Shown: positions 25,819-33,371 of the stretch, piece after piece | Numbering within the stretch: position 1 is the first letter of the stretch | Layout: each line of letters opens with the position of its first letter | Assembly (NCBI GenBank): GCA_963802905.1 | Contig: CAWDKH010000023.1 | Location: 1 to 64,000 of the forward strand | Length of the DNA: 64,000 nucleotides | Reading direction: 5' to 3' | Origin: DASQFQ01 sp963802905 | GTDB taxonomy: Bacteria > Actinomycetota > Thermoleophilia > Solirubrobacterales > Solirubrobacteraceae | Notes under the pieces: model-generated | Told to the model about the DNA's origin: nothing | Database searches by the model: none | Seen by the model: only the letters and a program-made list of their open reading frames with translations | Position numbers and translations under genes: made by a program

Positions 25819-27392
25819 GGCGTGGGGCTGAGCTCCTGCTCGGCCGCCTCGACCACGGTCGCCTCCGCGGCGGCGATCACGCGCCGCTCGCAGTTGGAGA
25901 GGGCGCGCGTGTAGGCGAGCGCGGCCGCCTCGATGATGTCGGTCGAGACGCCCTGGCCGGCCGCGGACTGGCCGGCGAGCTCGAGCACCACGCTCGCCTC
26001 GCCGAGCGCGTCCTGGCCGCCGGTCACCGAGTCGATGCGGAACTCTCGTAGCCGCGCCTCGCGCTTGGTCGCCGCGTTGATGGCGCGGAAGATCGCGTCG
26101 ACCGGGCCGTCGCCGGTGAAGTCGCCGCGCACGACCTCGTCGTCGGGGGTGCGCATCTCGACCACCGCGTGCGGCGGGCGCCGCGTCGAGGCCTCGACGT
26201 CGAACCACTCGAGCGTGTAGGCGCGCATGTCGTCGCGGAGCTCGTCGGTGACGAGCGCCTCGAGGTCCATGGCGGTGACCTGCTTCTTCTTGTCCGCGAT
26301 CTCCTTGAAGCGCTTGAACGCGGTGTTCAGCACCTGGCCGGAGACCTCGTAGCCCAGCTCCTCGAGCGCGCTCTTGAGCGCGTGGCGGCCGGAGTGCTTG
26401 CCCAGCACCAGCGAGTTGGCCTCGAGCCCGACGGTCGTGGCGTCCATGATCTCGTAGGTCGAGCGCTCCTTGAGCACGCCGTCCTGGTGGATGCCGGACT
26501 CGTGGGCGAACGCGTTGCGGCCCACGATCGCCTTGTTCGGCTGCACCGGGTAGCCGGTGAGGCGCGAGATCAGGCGGCTCGTGCGCGCGATCTCGCGCGT
26601 GTTGACGCCGGTGTGCAGCCCGCCGACGTCGGCGGCGCGCGTGTGCAGCAGCATCACGATCTCCTCGAGCGACGCGTTGCCCGCTCGCTCGCCGATCCCG
26701 TTGATCGCGCACTCGACCTGCCGCGCGCCCGCCTGCAGGCCGGCGAACGAGTTCGCCACCGCCAGGCCGAGGTCGTCGTGGCAGTGGACGGAGAGGACGA
26801 CGTTGCGCAGGTCCGGCACCAGCTCGTAGAGCCGGCCCAGGAACGCCGCGTACTCGTTCGGCATCGTGTAGCCGACGGTGTCGGGGATGTTGATCGTGCT
26901 CGCGCCCTCGTCGAGCGCGATCTGCACGACCTCGGCGGTGTACTCGACGTCGGCGCGGGTCGCGTCCATCGGCGAGAACTCGACGTCGTCGACGAGCGAG
27001 CGCGCGTGGGCGACGGCGGCGCGGGCCTGGCCCTTGACGTCCTCGCGGGTGGAGGCGAGCTGGTGCTCGATGTGGATGTCGGACGTCGAGACGAACGTGT
27101 GGATGCGCGGCCGCTCGGCGTCGCGTACTGCCCCGTAGGCGGCGTCGATGTCGCCGACATGAACGCGGGCGAGCCCGGCGATCACGGGGCCCTGCACCTG
27201 GCGGGCGATCGCCTGGACGGCCTCGAAGTCGCCCGGCGAGGCGATCGGGAAGCCGGCCTCGATCACGTCCACGCCCAGGCGCGCGAGCTGGTGCGCGATC
27301 TCGAGCTTCTCGCTCGTGTTCAGCGAGATCCCCGGGCTCTGCTCCCCGTCCCGCAGGGTGGTGTCGAAGATGATTACGCGGTCGTCGGTCAT
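25815..27392 (-). CDS. leuA: 2-isopropylmalate synthase
   Basis: First committed step of leucine synthesis (acetyl-CoA plus 2-ketoisovalerate). The 525-residue protein has FDTTLRDGEQSPGISL, IEAGFPIASPGDFE, the metal site SVHCHDDLGLAVANS, NGIGERAGNASLEE, HESGIHQDGVLKE and LGKHSGRHAL. The C-terminal LeuA dimer domain for leucine feedback follows (from about 400). It is the short bacterial type, distinct from cimA at 8860. AGAGGAG precedes the ATG at 27392 by about 4-5 nt. A leucine-rich leader peptide lies 64 nt upstream and probably controls expression. Confidence 0.97.
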   Translation of the reverse strand: MTDDRVIIFDTTLRDGEQSPGISLNTSEKLEIAHQLARLGVDVIEAGFPIASPGDFEAVQAIARQVQGPVIAGLARVHVGDIDAAYGAVRDAERPRIHTFVSTSDIHIEHQLASTREDVKGQARAAVAHARSLVDDVEFSPMDATRADVEYTAEVVQIALDEGASTINIPDTVGYTMPNEYAAFLGRLYELVPDLRNVVLSVHCHDDLGLAVANSFAGLQAGARQVECAINGIGERAGNASLEEIVMLLHTRAADVGGLHTGVNTREIARTSRLISRLTGYPVQPNKAIVGRNAFAHESGIHQDGVLKERSTYEIMDATTVGLEANSLVLGKHSGRHALKSALEELGYEVSGQVLNTAFKRFKEIADKKKQVTAMDLEALVTDELRDDMRAYTLEWFDVEASTRRPPHAVVEMRTPDDEVVRGDFTGDGPVDAIFRAINAATKREARLREFRIDSVTGGQDALGEASVVLELAGQSAAGQGVSTDIIEAAALAYTRALSNCERRVIAAAEATVVEAAEQELSPTP

Positions 27393-27396
27393 GTCA

Positions 27397-27456
27397 CTCC
27401 TCTCGTTGGCTGCTCGCCTCTTCTCGCTGGGTTTGCGGCTTCGCGGCCGCCACGCA
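27397..27456 (-). promoter_or_regulatory. Leader segment between the leuA leader peptide and leuA, attenuator candidate
   Basis: On the minus-strand RNA this spacer contains a GCGGC...GCCGC stem (27435-27450), then purine-rich GAGAAGAGG, then the leuA Shine-Dalgarno GAGGAG. The leucine codons of the leader peptide read CTTCTCCTTCTTCTCCTC, which can pair with both purine stretches. A ribosome stalled on those codons would free the leuA ribosome-binding site. Translational attenuation is therefore a plausible mechanism (inference from complementarity). Confidence 0.55.
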
Positions 27457-27510
27457 CTATTCCCCCCGAGGGGGGAGGAGAAGAAGGAGAAGGTGCAGCC
27501 GGAGTGACAT
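27457..27510 (-). CDS. Leucine-rich leader peptide of leuA (leuL-type)
   Basis: A 17-codon open frame ahead of leuA reads MSLRLHLLLLLLPPRGE and ends in TAG. Eight of 17 residues are leucine, six in a row, which is the hallmark of amino-acid attenuation leaders. A ccccccga-gggggg repeat (27462-27475) covers the Pro-Pro-Arg-Gly codons directly after the leucine run. The peptide itself is not expected to have a function; its translation senses charged tRNA-Leu. The ribosome-binding site is weak. The ATG lies 29 bp after the end of the upstream gene. Confidence 0.75.
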   Translation of the reverse strand: MSLRLHLLLLLLPPRGE

Positions 27511-27530
27511 GCGCTTCGGAGCGTACAGCA

Positions 27531-27549
27531 GATCGGCTGCTAGCCGATC
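27531..27549. terminator. Hairpin at the end of the 711-residue gene
   Basis: gatcggct and agccgatc form a perfect 8-bp stem with a 3-base loop, spanning the stop codon of the gene that ends at 27540. No T-run follows on the minus strand. It may be a terminator of the GC-rich actinobacterial kind, or an operator in the leuA promoter, which must lie here or inside the upstream gene. Confidence 0.4.
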
Positions 27550-29675
27550 GAAACGAGCTTCTTCTTGTACTTCAGGAACGCCTTGCGGATGTGCGGCTCG
27601 ACCTGGTCCTGCAACACCTCGGCCGCCAGCTTCGCGGCCAGCGCGGCGTCCTCGTCGTTGCTCAGGTCCATGCGCATCAGGTTCAGCGCCTTGACGGTCT
27701 CGTCGCGAACGGCGCCGGTGAGCCCTTCCAGCCGCTGGAGGTCCTTCTTGGAGGAGGTGGGCTTCAGCAGCTCCTTGCGGACCGCCATCTGCATCTCCCG
27801 GTTGGCGCCGATGGCGCTGGTCGAGATCACTGTCGACTTGTCCCCGACGCTGGTGATCTCCTCCTTGCGCACGTCCGGGTGGGCGTGGCAGAAGATCGCG
27901 ATGCCCATCTTCACGCTGCCGCCGACGCTCGGCGCGTAGAGGATCTTGCGCACGTCGCGGGTCAGGTCGATGCCGCCGAAGATCTGGAGCTCGAACGGCA
28001 GGTTCGCCGCGATGTTCATCGACCGCGTCTTGGCGGCGTTGATGACCTCGTAGAGCATCGTCATGTTGCGCTTCCCGAGCAGCCCCGTGAGGTTCGTGCC
28101 CGTCACGAAGTCGAGCAGCGCCAGCAGCGGCTCGCGGCGCGGCGGGCCGTGGTCGGTCGCCGTGTAGACGAGCCGATTGCGGACCTCCTCCTTGAGCAGG
28201 AAGTGGACGTCCCCGTAGTAGCCGACCCCGGCGCCCTTGGTCTCCCCGGTGTCGGCCCGCTGATGCTCCATCGAGCCGTACATCCGGGCCCAGTTGACGT
28301 TGGCCGCGCCGAACGTGGGCATCTCGCTCGCCCCCATGCCCAGCAGCCCGGTCATCAGCTCGTCCTTCCAGCGCCGGAACCGCAGGTACTTCTCGCCGCG
28401 CTCCGCGGCGTGCATGGCGTCGTCGTACTTGCCCGCGTGCTCGATCGTGCCGATGGCGTCGGCCTTCCCGAACACCTCTGCGACCTGGGCCGTCTTCTTC
28501 GGCGTCTCGGTCGCGGGCTTGAACTTCGTCTTGTCGTCCTTGGGCGCGCCGGCCCCGAACCAGCGCTGGCCCTCGACAGTGATCGTCAACGGCACGGTCT
28601 TGAGCCAGGTCTCGATCGTGCGCGTCAGCGCGTCCGCCTCGGCACGGGCCAGACCCAGTTCCTTGGCGATGTGGACGGCGAGGGCGTCACGCGCGCCCTG
28701 GATCACCCCCGGCTTCTCGGCCCGCTCGATCTCGGTCAGGTGCCGCTCCTGCTTGTTCGTCATGCCCGCGTGCCGGGGCGCGAACGCCGCCTCGTCCACC
28801 GCGGCCGACGGTGTCGTGACCTCGGCGAGCAGGGCGCCGAGCCTGTCCTCCGCGTCCTTGCCGAACACCAGCCCGCCTCCCCCGTGCTTGCGCGGCGGCG
28901 CGGCGACCTTGCCGAACAGCTTCTCGAAGTAGGCCCCCGACAGCTCGCCGGTGGTCTCCTTCACGTTGTAGGCGCCCGTGGGCTCGGCGTCCGTGAGGCC
29001 CTTCTTCGTGTAGGCGGCCATCTCGGCCTCCCACTTGTGGCGCAACAGCTCGTACATGTCCGCCGGCCTCTTGCCCATCGCCGTGGCCATCTTGCGGACG
29101 CGCTCGGCCGCGGCCGCGACGCGCAGCTCGCCGTGCATGTAGAGCCCGAGCGGATCGTCCGCCAGCAGCCCTCTCGTCGTCGCAAGCGCCTCGGTGCCGC
29201 GCTTGTCGCCCACGCCTCCGAGGCCGGTCTGGGTCTGGATCTCCTGCTGGTAGAGATCGAACAGATGGTGGGCGATTCGGGGCTGGATGCCGGGATCGAC
29301 GAGCTCCTCGGCGATCATGCGCGCGACGCCGTTGAGCGCGATGGCCAGCATCACCCCGGTGTTCGTGCGCCCGCCGTGGCGGCTCTCGAACATCTCGTTG
29401 TAGGCGTCGACCTGGCGCTTGACCTGCGCCTTCATGTCCTCGCCGCGCAGCTGGCCGGCCAGCTTGCCCTTCATGAACGGGATCCGCTCCACCGCGCCCA
29501 TGACGGCGTCGGGACTGAGGCGGTAGCGGGCGAGCACGCGGCGGACGCCGCGATTGCCGATCGCATGCTGCAGCTGGCGGAGGTCCGCCGGGGTGTCGAG
29601 GCGCAGCGAGGAGGAGAGCGATGCGCGGTCGCGTGCGGACGCCGGGCGAGCCGTCCTGGCAGCGCGCACTCTCAC
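27540..29675 (-). CDS. Large unknown protein with N-terminal LQ-x-GNR-x-V motif
   Basis: I do not recognise the bulk of this 711-residue protein. Residues 32-50 (LRQLQHAIGNRGVRRVLAR) match a short motif seen at the N-terminus of proteins encoded with extracellular contractile injection systems and related cargo (LQ..AGNRAV). No signal peptide or membrane segment is seen. The middle is Lys/Glu-rich and helical, and the C-terminus is basic (KAFLKYKKKLVSIG). Another protein with the same motif at nearly the same position is encoded two genes upstream. The GTG at 29675 is the only start that keeps the motif. A secreted or injected effector is a hypothesis only; no sheath or tube genes are in the window. 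Confidence 0.7.
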   Translation of the reverse strand: MRVRAARTARPASARDRASLSSSLRLDTPADLRQLQHAIGNRGVRRVLARYRLSPDAVMGAVERIPFMKGKLAGQLRGEDMKAQVKRQVDAYNEMFESRHGGRTNTGVMLAIALNGVARMIAEELVDPGIQPRIAHHLFDLYQQEIQTQTGLGGVGDKRGTEALATTRGLLADDPLGLYMHGELRVAAAAERVRKMATAMGKRPADMYELLRHKWEAEMAAYTKKGLTDAEPTGAYNVKETTGELSGAYFEKLFGKVAAPPRKHGGGGLVFGKDAEDRLGALLAEVTTPSAAVDEAAFAPRHAGMTNKQERHLTEIERAEKPGVIQGARDALAVHIAKELGLARAEADALTRTIETWLKTVPLTITVEGQRWFGAGAPKDDKTKFKPATETPKKTAQVAEVFGKADAIGTIEHAGKYDDAMHAAERGEKYLRFRRWKDELMTGLLGMGASEMPTFGAANVNWARMYGSMEHQRADTGETKGAGVGYYGDVHFLLKEEVRNRLVYTATDHGPPRREPLLALLDFVTGTNLTGLLGKRNMTMLYEVINAAKTRSMNIAANLPFELQIFGGIDLTRDVRKILYAPSVGGSVKMGIAIFCHAHPDVRKEEITSVGDKSTVISTSAIGANREMQMAVRKELLKPTSSKKDLQRLEGLTGAVRDETVKALNLMRMDLSNDEDAALAAKLAAEVLQDQVEPHIRKAFLKYKKKLVSIG

Positions 29676-29725
29676 GCGCCGATGCTCTCAAAGCGGCCCT
29701 GCCCGATCGGGCAGAGCCGGGGCGG

Positions 29726-30091
29726 CTAGTCCGCCGCGGCCTCCCAGCCGTCGAACTCGCCGTCGTGGCGCGCGGCGAGCTCCTCGAAGCGGTGGCGGAA
29801 GCCGGTCACGTTGTCGCGGTCGACGCGCAGCTCGCGGGTCGCCCGCAGCGCCCACTGCTCCTCCTCGCCGGCGGCCTCGAAGCCGACGACCTCGTAGCCG
29901 AGCTCGCTCAGCTCCTCCTCGGCAGCCGCGGAGGTCTCCTCGGTCGGGAACAGGAGGTCGACGCGGATCTCCCGCGGCTCGGAAAGGTCCTCGCCGTGCT
30001 CCTCGAGCGTCTCGAGGATCTCCAGATCGTGCTCATCCGGGGTCTCCCCCTCCTCGGCGAGGATGTCGAACTCCGCCTCTTCATCTGCCAT
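29726..30091 (-). CDS. RraB-like (RNase E inhibitor B fold) protein
   Basis: A 121-residue, very acidic cytoplasmic protein. The pattern of a strand-rich region (REIRVDLLFPTEETSAAAEEELSELGYEVVGFE, then EQWALRATRELRVD) and an end with FEELAARHDGEFDGWE agrees with the RraB family, whose E. coli member binds and inhibits RNase E. The ATG at 30091 (MADEEAEF) is chosen over the GTG at 30100. It sits between the two GNR-motif genes, 21 bp after one and 50 bp before the other. It could serve them (for example as an immunity-like factor) or be an ordinary regulator; neither is shown. Confidence 0.72.
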   Translation of the reverse strand: MADEEAEFDILAEEGETPDEHDLEILETLEEHGEDLSEPREIRVDLLFPTEETSAAAEEELSELGYEVVGFEAAGEEEQWALRATRELRVDRDNVTGFRHRFEELAARHDGEFDGWEAAAD

Positions 30092-30112
30092 GACGCGCAC
30101 TGTAGAGGCGAA

Positions 30113-31048
30113 TCACGGAGCGGGCACGCCGCGGCCGCCCGCGCGATGCTCGTCCGCACCCTGCAAGCGCTCTCGCTCGACCTGCGCCGCCGTGCGCTCC
30201 TGATCGAGCCGCGCGAGGTACTGCTCGGGCGTGAGCACCGTGTTGCCATCCACCACGACGTCCACCGACGACGCGTTGATCCCCGCCTCGTCGCGCCCGC
30301 GGCCGAGCCGGATGCGGCGGCGGAACCGGTGCCCGCGGCGGTTGCGGAACACGCGGCGGATCGTGACGCTCGGGGAGTCGGCGACAATGCGGATGCTCGG
30401 GTCGCCGAAGAAGGCGCGCAGGATCTCGGCCTCGGCCTCGATCCCGAGGGCGTGGCCGCGGTCGAACTCGGCCTGGCTGAAGTTCGTGCCGATGCGGCGC
30501 GCGTAGTTGCTCGTCGCGGCCCGCTCGGTCAGGAAGTGCACGAGCAGCATCTGGAAGCCGAGGTCGTCGCCGGCGAGCAGGTCGTCGATGTCGACGTAGC
30601 CGCTCGTGAACGCGTCGCCGTCGACGTTGTCGTGGAACCCGGAGGCGCGGTCACCGAGGAGCCCGTGGCGGTTGGTCATCCGCATCGGCAGGACCGCGTC
30701 CTGGTTGACGAGCGCCATCATCTGCGTCTCGAAGTTGTTGGGCGTGAGCCCGGGGATCGCCTCGAACTGCAGCTCGCGGCCCTCGAGCTTCCAGAACAGG
30801 GCGGGCGACAGCGCGTTCAAGCGGTCGATGAACTCGGGGACGCGCGCGAAGCCCGACGCCTCGCCGCGCCCGACGTCGCGGACCTCGACCTTGCGGTCGA
30901 TCCGGAGCGCCGACACGACCGCGCGATTGCCCGCTGTCCGCTGGAGCGCGAGGATCCGCTGCGCCGGGTCGAGCGGAACGGCACGCTCCGGCGGCGCCGC
31001 TGCTGGAGCCTCTGGCTCAGGTCCGGCCTGCGTCCGTGCCGCGTCCAC
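30113..31048 (-). CDS. Unknown protein with N-terminal LQ-x-AGNRAV motif, possible zincin-like site
   Basis: A 311-residue protein with a Pro/Ala-rich first 28 residues and then RILALQRTAGNRAVVSAL (31-48), the motif known from injection-system-associated proteins. The central region has LLVHFLTERAATSNYARR (His about 171, Glu about 175) and FDRGHALGIEAEAEIL (His about 199, Glu about 204), a spacing that could form a metal site though it is not a standard HExxH. The end is basic then charged. First gene of a three-gene minus-strand group with the RraB-like and 711-residue genes. Function unknown; effector role is a hypothesis. Confidence 0.72.
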   Translation of the reverse strand: MDAARTQAGPEPEAPAAAPPERAVPLDPAQRILALQRTAGNRAVVSALRIDRKVEVRDVGRGEASGFARVPEFIDRLNALSPALFWKLEGRELQFEAIPGLTPNNFETQMMALVNQDAVLPMRMTNRHGLLGDRASGFHDNVDGDAFTSGYVDIDDLLAGDDLGFQMLLVHFLTERAATSNYARRIGTNFSQAEFDRGHALGIEAEAEILRAFFGDPSIRIVADSPSVTIRRVFRNRRGHRFRRRIRLGRGRDEAGINASSVDVVVDGNTVLTPEQYLARLDQERTAAQVERERLQGADEHRAGGRGVPAP

Positions 31049-31122
31049 GGCGCGACCCTACCGCCGGCTGGGGACCACGTCACCGGTCCGGCGACGCCTG
31101 CCCGCAAGTCTGCCCTAGCGCG

Positions 31123-32067
31123 TCATGGCCACCAACGCAGCGCGGAGATGCCGAAGCGACGCGGCAGCGTCGCAAGAACGCGGTCTCCCGAGCCGTCAAC
31201 GCGTCCGACCGAGACCTCGAACCCGCGCTCGCCAACCGCAACGTAGGCGAACGACCGGCCGTTCGGAAGCCACAGCACGTGCGAGATCGTCTTCCGGAGC
31301 GTGACGCTCTCCCGGAGCGTTCGAACGCGGCCGCCGTTCGGGGGCATGGCGACCAGATCTCCAGTCGCCACTAGCACCTGCCGGCCCTTCGGCGACCACG
31401 CGACGTCGGCGGCGCGGGCGCATGACCCGCGACGGGGGCGGTAGAGCGTCCGAATCCTGCCGCCGCGGACGGGGATGCTCGCAACCCCCACCTCGCCGCA
31501 CACGGCGTCACGGAGCCTGCGGAGGAACGCGATTCGCGTGCCGTCCGGCGACCACGACAGGTGCCCGGTCGCACCGAGTCTCGGGCCGACGCCCCGCCCG
31601 ATGAGCGGCGTCGATCTGCCCAAGCCGGGCCCGGTGACGCGGATCACGCCGGCCCGGATGAATGCGATCCGACGTCCGTCGGCGCTCCACGCCGCGTCGC
31701 TGGCTCCGTCGGCGAGCAGCCGCCGATGGCTGCTGCCGAGCGTGGGCGCGACCACCAGCGTGCGCTCTTGGTCGAAAAAGGTGACGAGGCGCCCGTCTGG
31801 CGAGGGTGTCACCGGATACGCCTCGCCGCTCAATCGGCGCCACCTCAGGGCACCGCTCCCTGGCTCGACGAGCGCCATCCGTGGACCCGTGACCTGGTGA
31901 CCGGTGCCCGCCCCCATCAGGAAGCCCTGCACAGAGATCGCGCCCTGACTGCGTGTCGCCGAGACGTCGTGCGTTGGCAGTGCGGACGCCGCGGGGGCGC
32001 TGACCACCAACGGCCATGCAACGCCAAGGCCGGCCAGGCGGGCGATCCGACGAGTCCTCGCGGCCAT
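31123..32067 (-). CDS. Secreted TolB/PD40-type beta-propeller protein
   Basis: Exported 314-residue protein. A basic N-terminus and hydrophobic core ending in SAPAASA form a Sec signal. The mature part has repeated PD40-like blades with WSPDGTRIAFLR, WSADGRRIAFIR, PSPDGRLVTFF and WSPKGRQVLVA, as in TolB and related propellers. I choose the ATG at 32067 because AGGAGG precedes it; the frame's GTG at 32091 would put 8 extra residues before the signal. The partner is unknown. A similar protein is encoded at 50452. Confidence 0.82.
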   Translation of the reverse strand: MAARTRRIARLAGLGVAWPLVVSAPAASALPTHDVSATRSQGAISVQGFLMGAGTGHQVTGPRMALVEPGSGALRWRRLSGEAYPVTPSPDGRLVTFFDQERTLVVAPTLGSSHRRLLADGASDAAWSADGRRIAFIRAGVIRVTGPGLGRSTPLIGRGVGPRLGATGHLSWSPDGTRIAFLRRLRDAVCGEVGVASIPVRGGRIRTLYRPRRGSCARAADVAWSPKGRQVLVATGDLVAMPPNGGRVRTLRESVTLRKTISHVLWLPNGRSFAYVAVGERGFEVSVGRVDGSGDRVLATLPRRFGISALRWWP

Positions 32068-32148
32068 CGCATCCTCCTCGGGCTGGGCCACCGATCCTCC
32101 AGCCCGCGAGCGCGGGTGTCAACGGCGGGGCTAGTGTCGGCGCCGCCC

Positions 32149-32506
32149 GTGCCCACCGTCCATCACATCCCCGCCGAAGGCCCGCTCGCTGAGCAGCGGC
32201 GCCGATGCGCTCGGGCTCATCTACGGCGACGGGGTCGGAGACGCCGAGTGGATCGCCGTGCCGGCCGCGCGGCTCGACCCGGCGTTCTTCACCCTGAGCT
32301 CCGGCGTCGCCGGCGAGTTCGTCCAGAAGTTCGCCAACTACGGGCTGCGGCTCGCGATCGTCGGCGACATCTCGGAGCCGCTGGCGCAGAGCGCCTCGCT
32401 GCGCGACTTCGTGCGCGAGAGCAACCGTGGGCGGCACGTCTGGTTCGTCGCCGACGCGGACGAGCTCGCGCAGCGCCTGCTCACGCAGCAACCGCGACGA
32501 CCGTGA
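32149..32506 (+). pseudogene. DUF4180-family protein, frameshifted
   Basis: The C-terminal two thirds (WIAVPAARLDPAFFTLSSG, AGEFVQKFANYGLRLAIVGDIS, LRDFVRESNRGRHVWFVAD) match the DUF4180 family closely. The start (GTG at 32149, PTVHHIPAEGPL) lies in another frame. Deleting one G at about 32187 joins them as GPL-LSSGADALGLIYGDGVGDAEWIA, giving a normal family length near 118 residues. Probably intact in the organism. Function is not established. Its end overlaps the convergent methyltransferase by 26 bp. Confidence 0.75.
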
Positions 32507-33330
32507 CGCCCGGCAACTCGTAGCCCGTGCCGGTGCGGAAGGGCGCGAAGGAGGACTCCAGCGACGCAGCGAACGTTGCGCGCTCGGCGTCGGAGAGGCC
32601 CTGGAGCACGACCCCCATCGGCCCCGAAGTGTCGGTGGCGTGCGCGACGCACTCGTCGATGTCGCGGAAGCGGAAGCTGACCGCGATCTCCTCGATGCGC
32701 ACGTCGGCGAATCCCGCGCCCGCAAGCAGGCCACGCACCCGCTCCGGATCGTGCAGCCGGAACGGCCCGGGCGCGTCCGGGTCCGGCGGCGGCATGTGGC
32801 CCGCGCGCACGAGCGTCATGCCGACGGTGGCGAACAGCGGGTTGCGCTCGACGGCCCCCCAGACCGCGAGCACCACGCGCCCGCCCGGGCGCAGCACGCG
32901 CCGCGTCTCCGCGAACGCCGCGGCCGGGTCGGCCGCGATCATGTACGCGTAGCGGCAGAGCACGCCGTCGACGGTGTCGTCGCCGAGCTCGATGCGCTCC
33001 ATGTCGAGCAGGCGGTAGTCGACGTTCAGCACGCCGCGCTCGGCGCCGCGGCGGCGAGCGACATCGAGCATCTCCGGCGAGACGTCGCTGCAGATCAGGT
33101 GGCCGCCGGTCGCCGGTCAGCGCCGCCGCGTCGAAGCCGGTGTCGCCCGGGCCGGCGGCGAGCTCGAGCAGCGTCTGGCCCGGCTGCGGCGCGAGCTCCC
33201 GCAGCATCCACTCGCGGACCGGGGTGGTGGTCGTCTCGATGTGCGCGCGCCACCGCTCCCAGCCCGGTGCGACCGCGGCGGCGATCTCGCGGACGGTGCG
33301 ACGGTAATCCTCCAGCGTCTGGGTGGCCAT
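32481..33330 (-). pseudogene. Class I SAM methyltransferase, frameshifted
   Basis: The N-terminal part (MATQTLEDYRRTVREIA...LLELAAGPGDTGFDAAAL) and C-terminal part (GHLICSDVSPEMLDVARRRG...DGVLCRYAYMIAADP...VLRPGGRVVLAVWG) together make a complete methyltransferase of about 283 residues. They are separated by one extra base near 33105. AGAGGAG precedes the ATG at 33330. It is a clear paralogue of the methyltransferase at 60515, sharing the LELAAG and DGVLCR motifs and overall layout. The acceptor is unknown. Confidence 0.82.
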
Positions 33331-33371
33331 GCGACGCTCCTCTCGGCTCGGCTGTGTTCCCGCGAGCGAAG

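Noticed and set aside
27457..27510. Reading the poly-C/poly-G tract as a G-quadruplex element
   Set aside because: It has only one run of G per strand, not the four needed within a single molecule; the leader peptide explains the sequence better.
26169..29729. An 1186-codon plus-strand open frame
   Set aside because: It is antisense to leuA, the leuA leader and the 711-residue gene. Long stop-free shadows are common at this GC content, and it has no recognisable domain.
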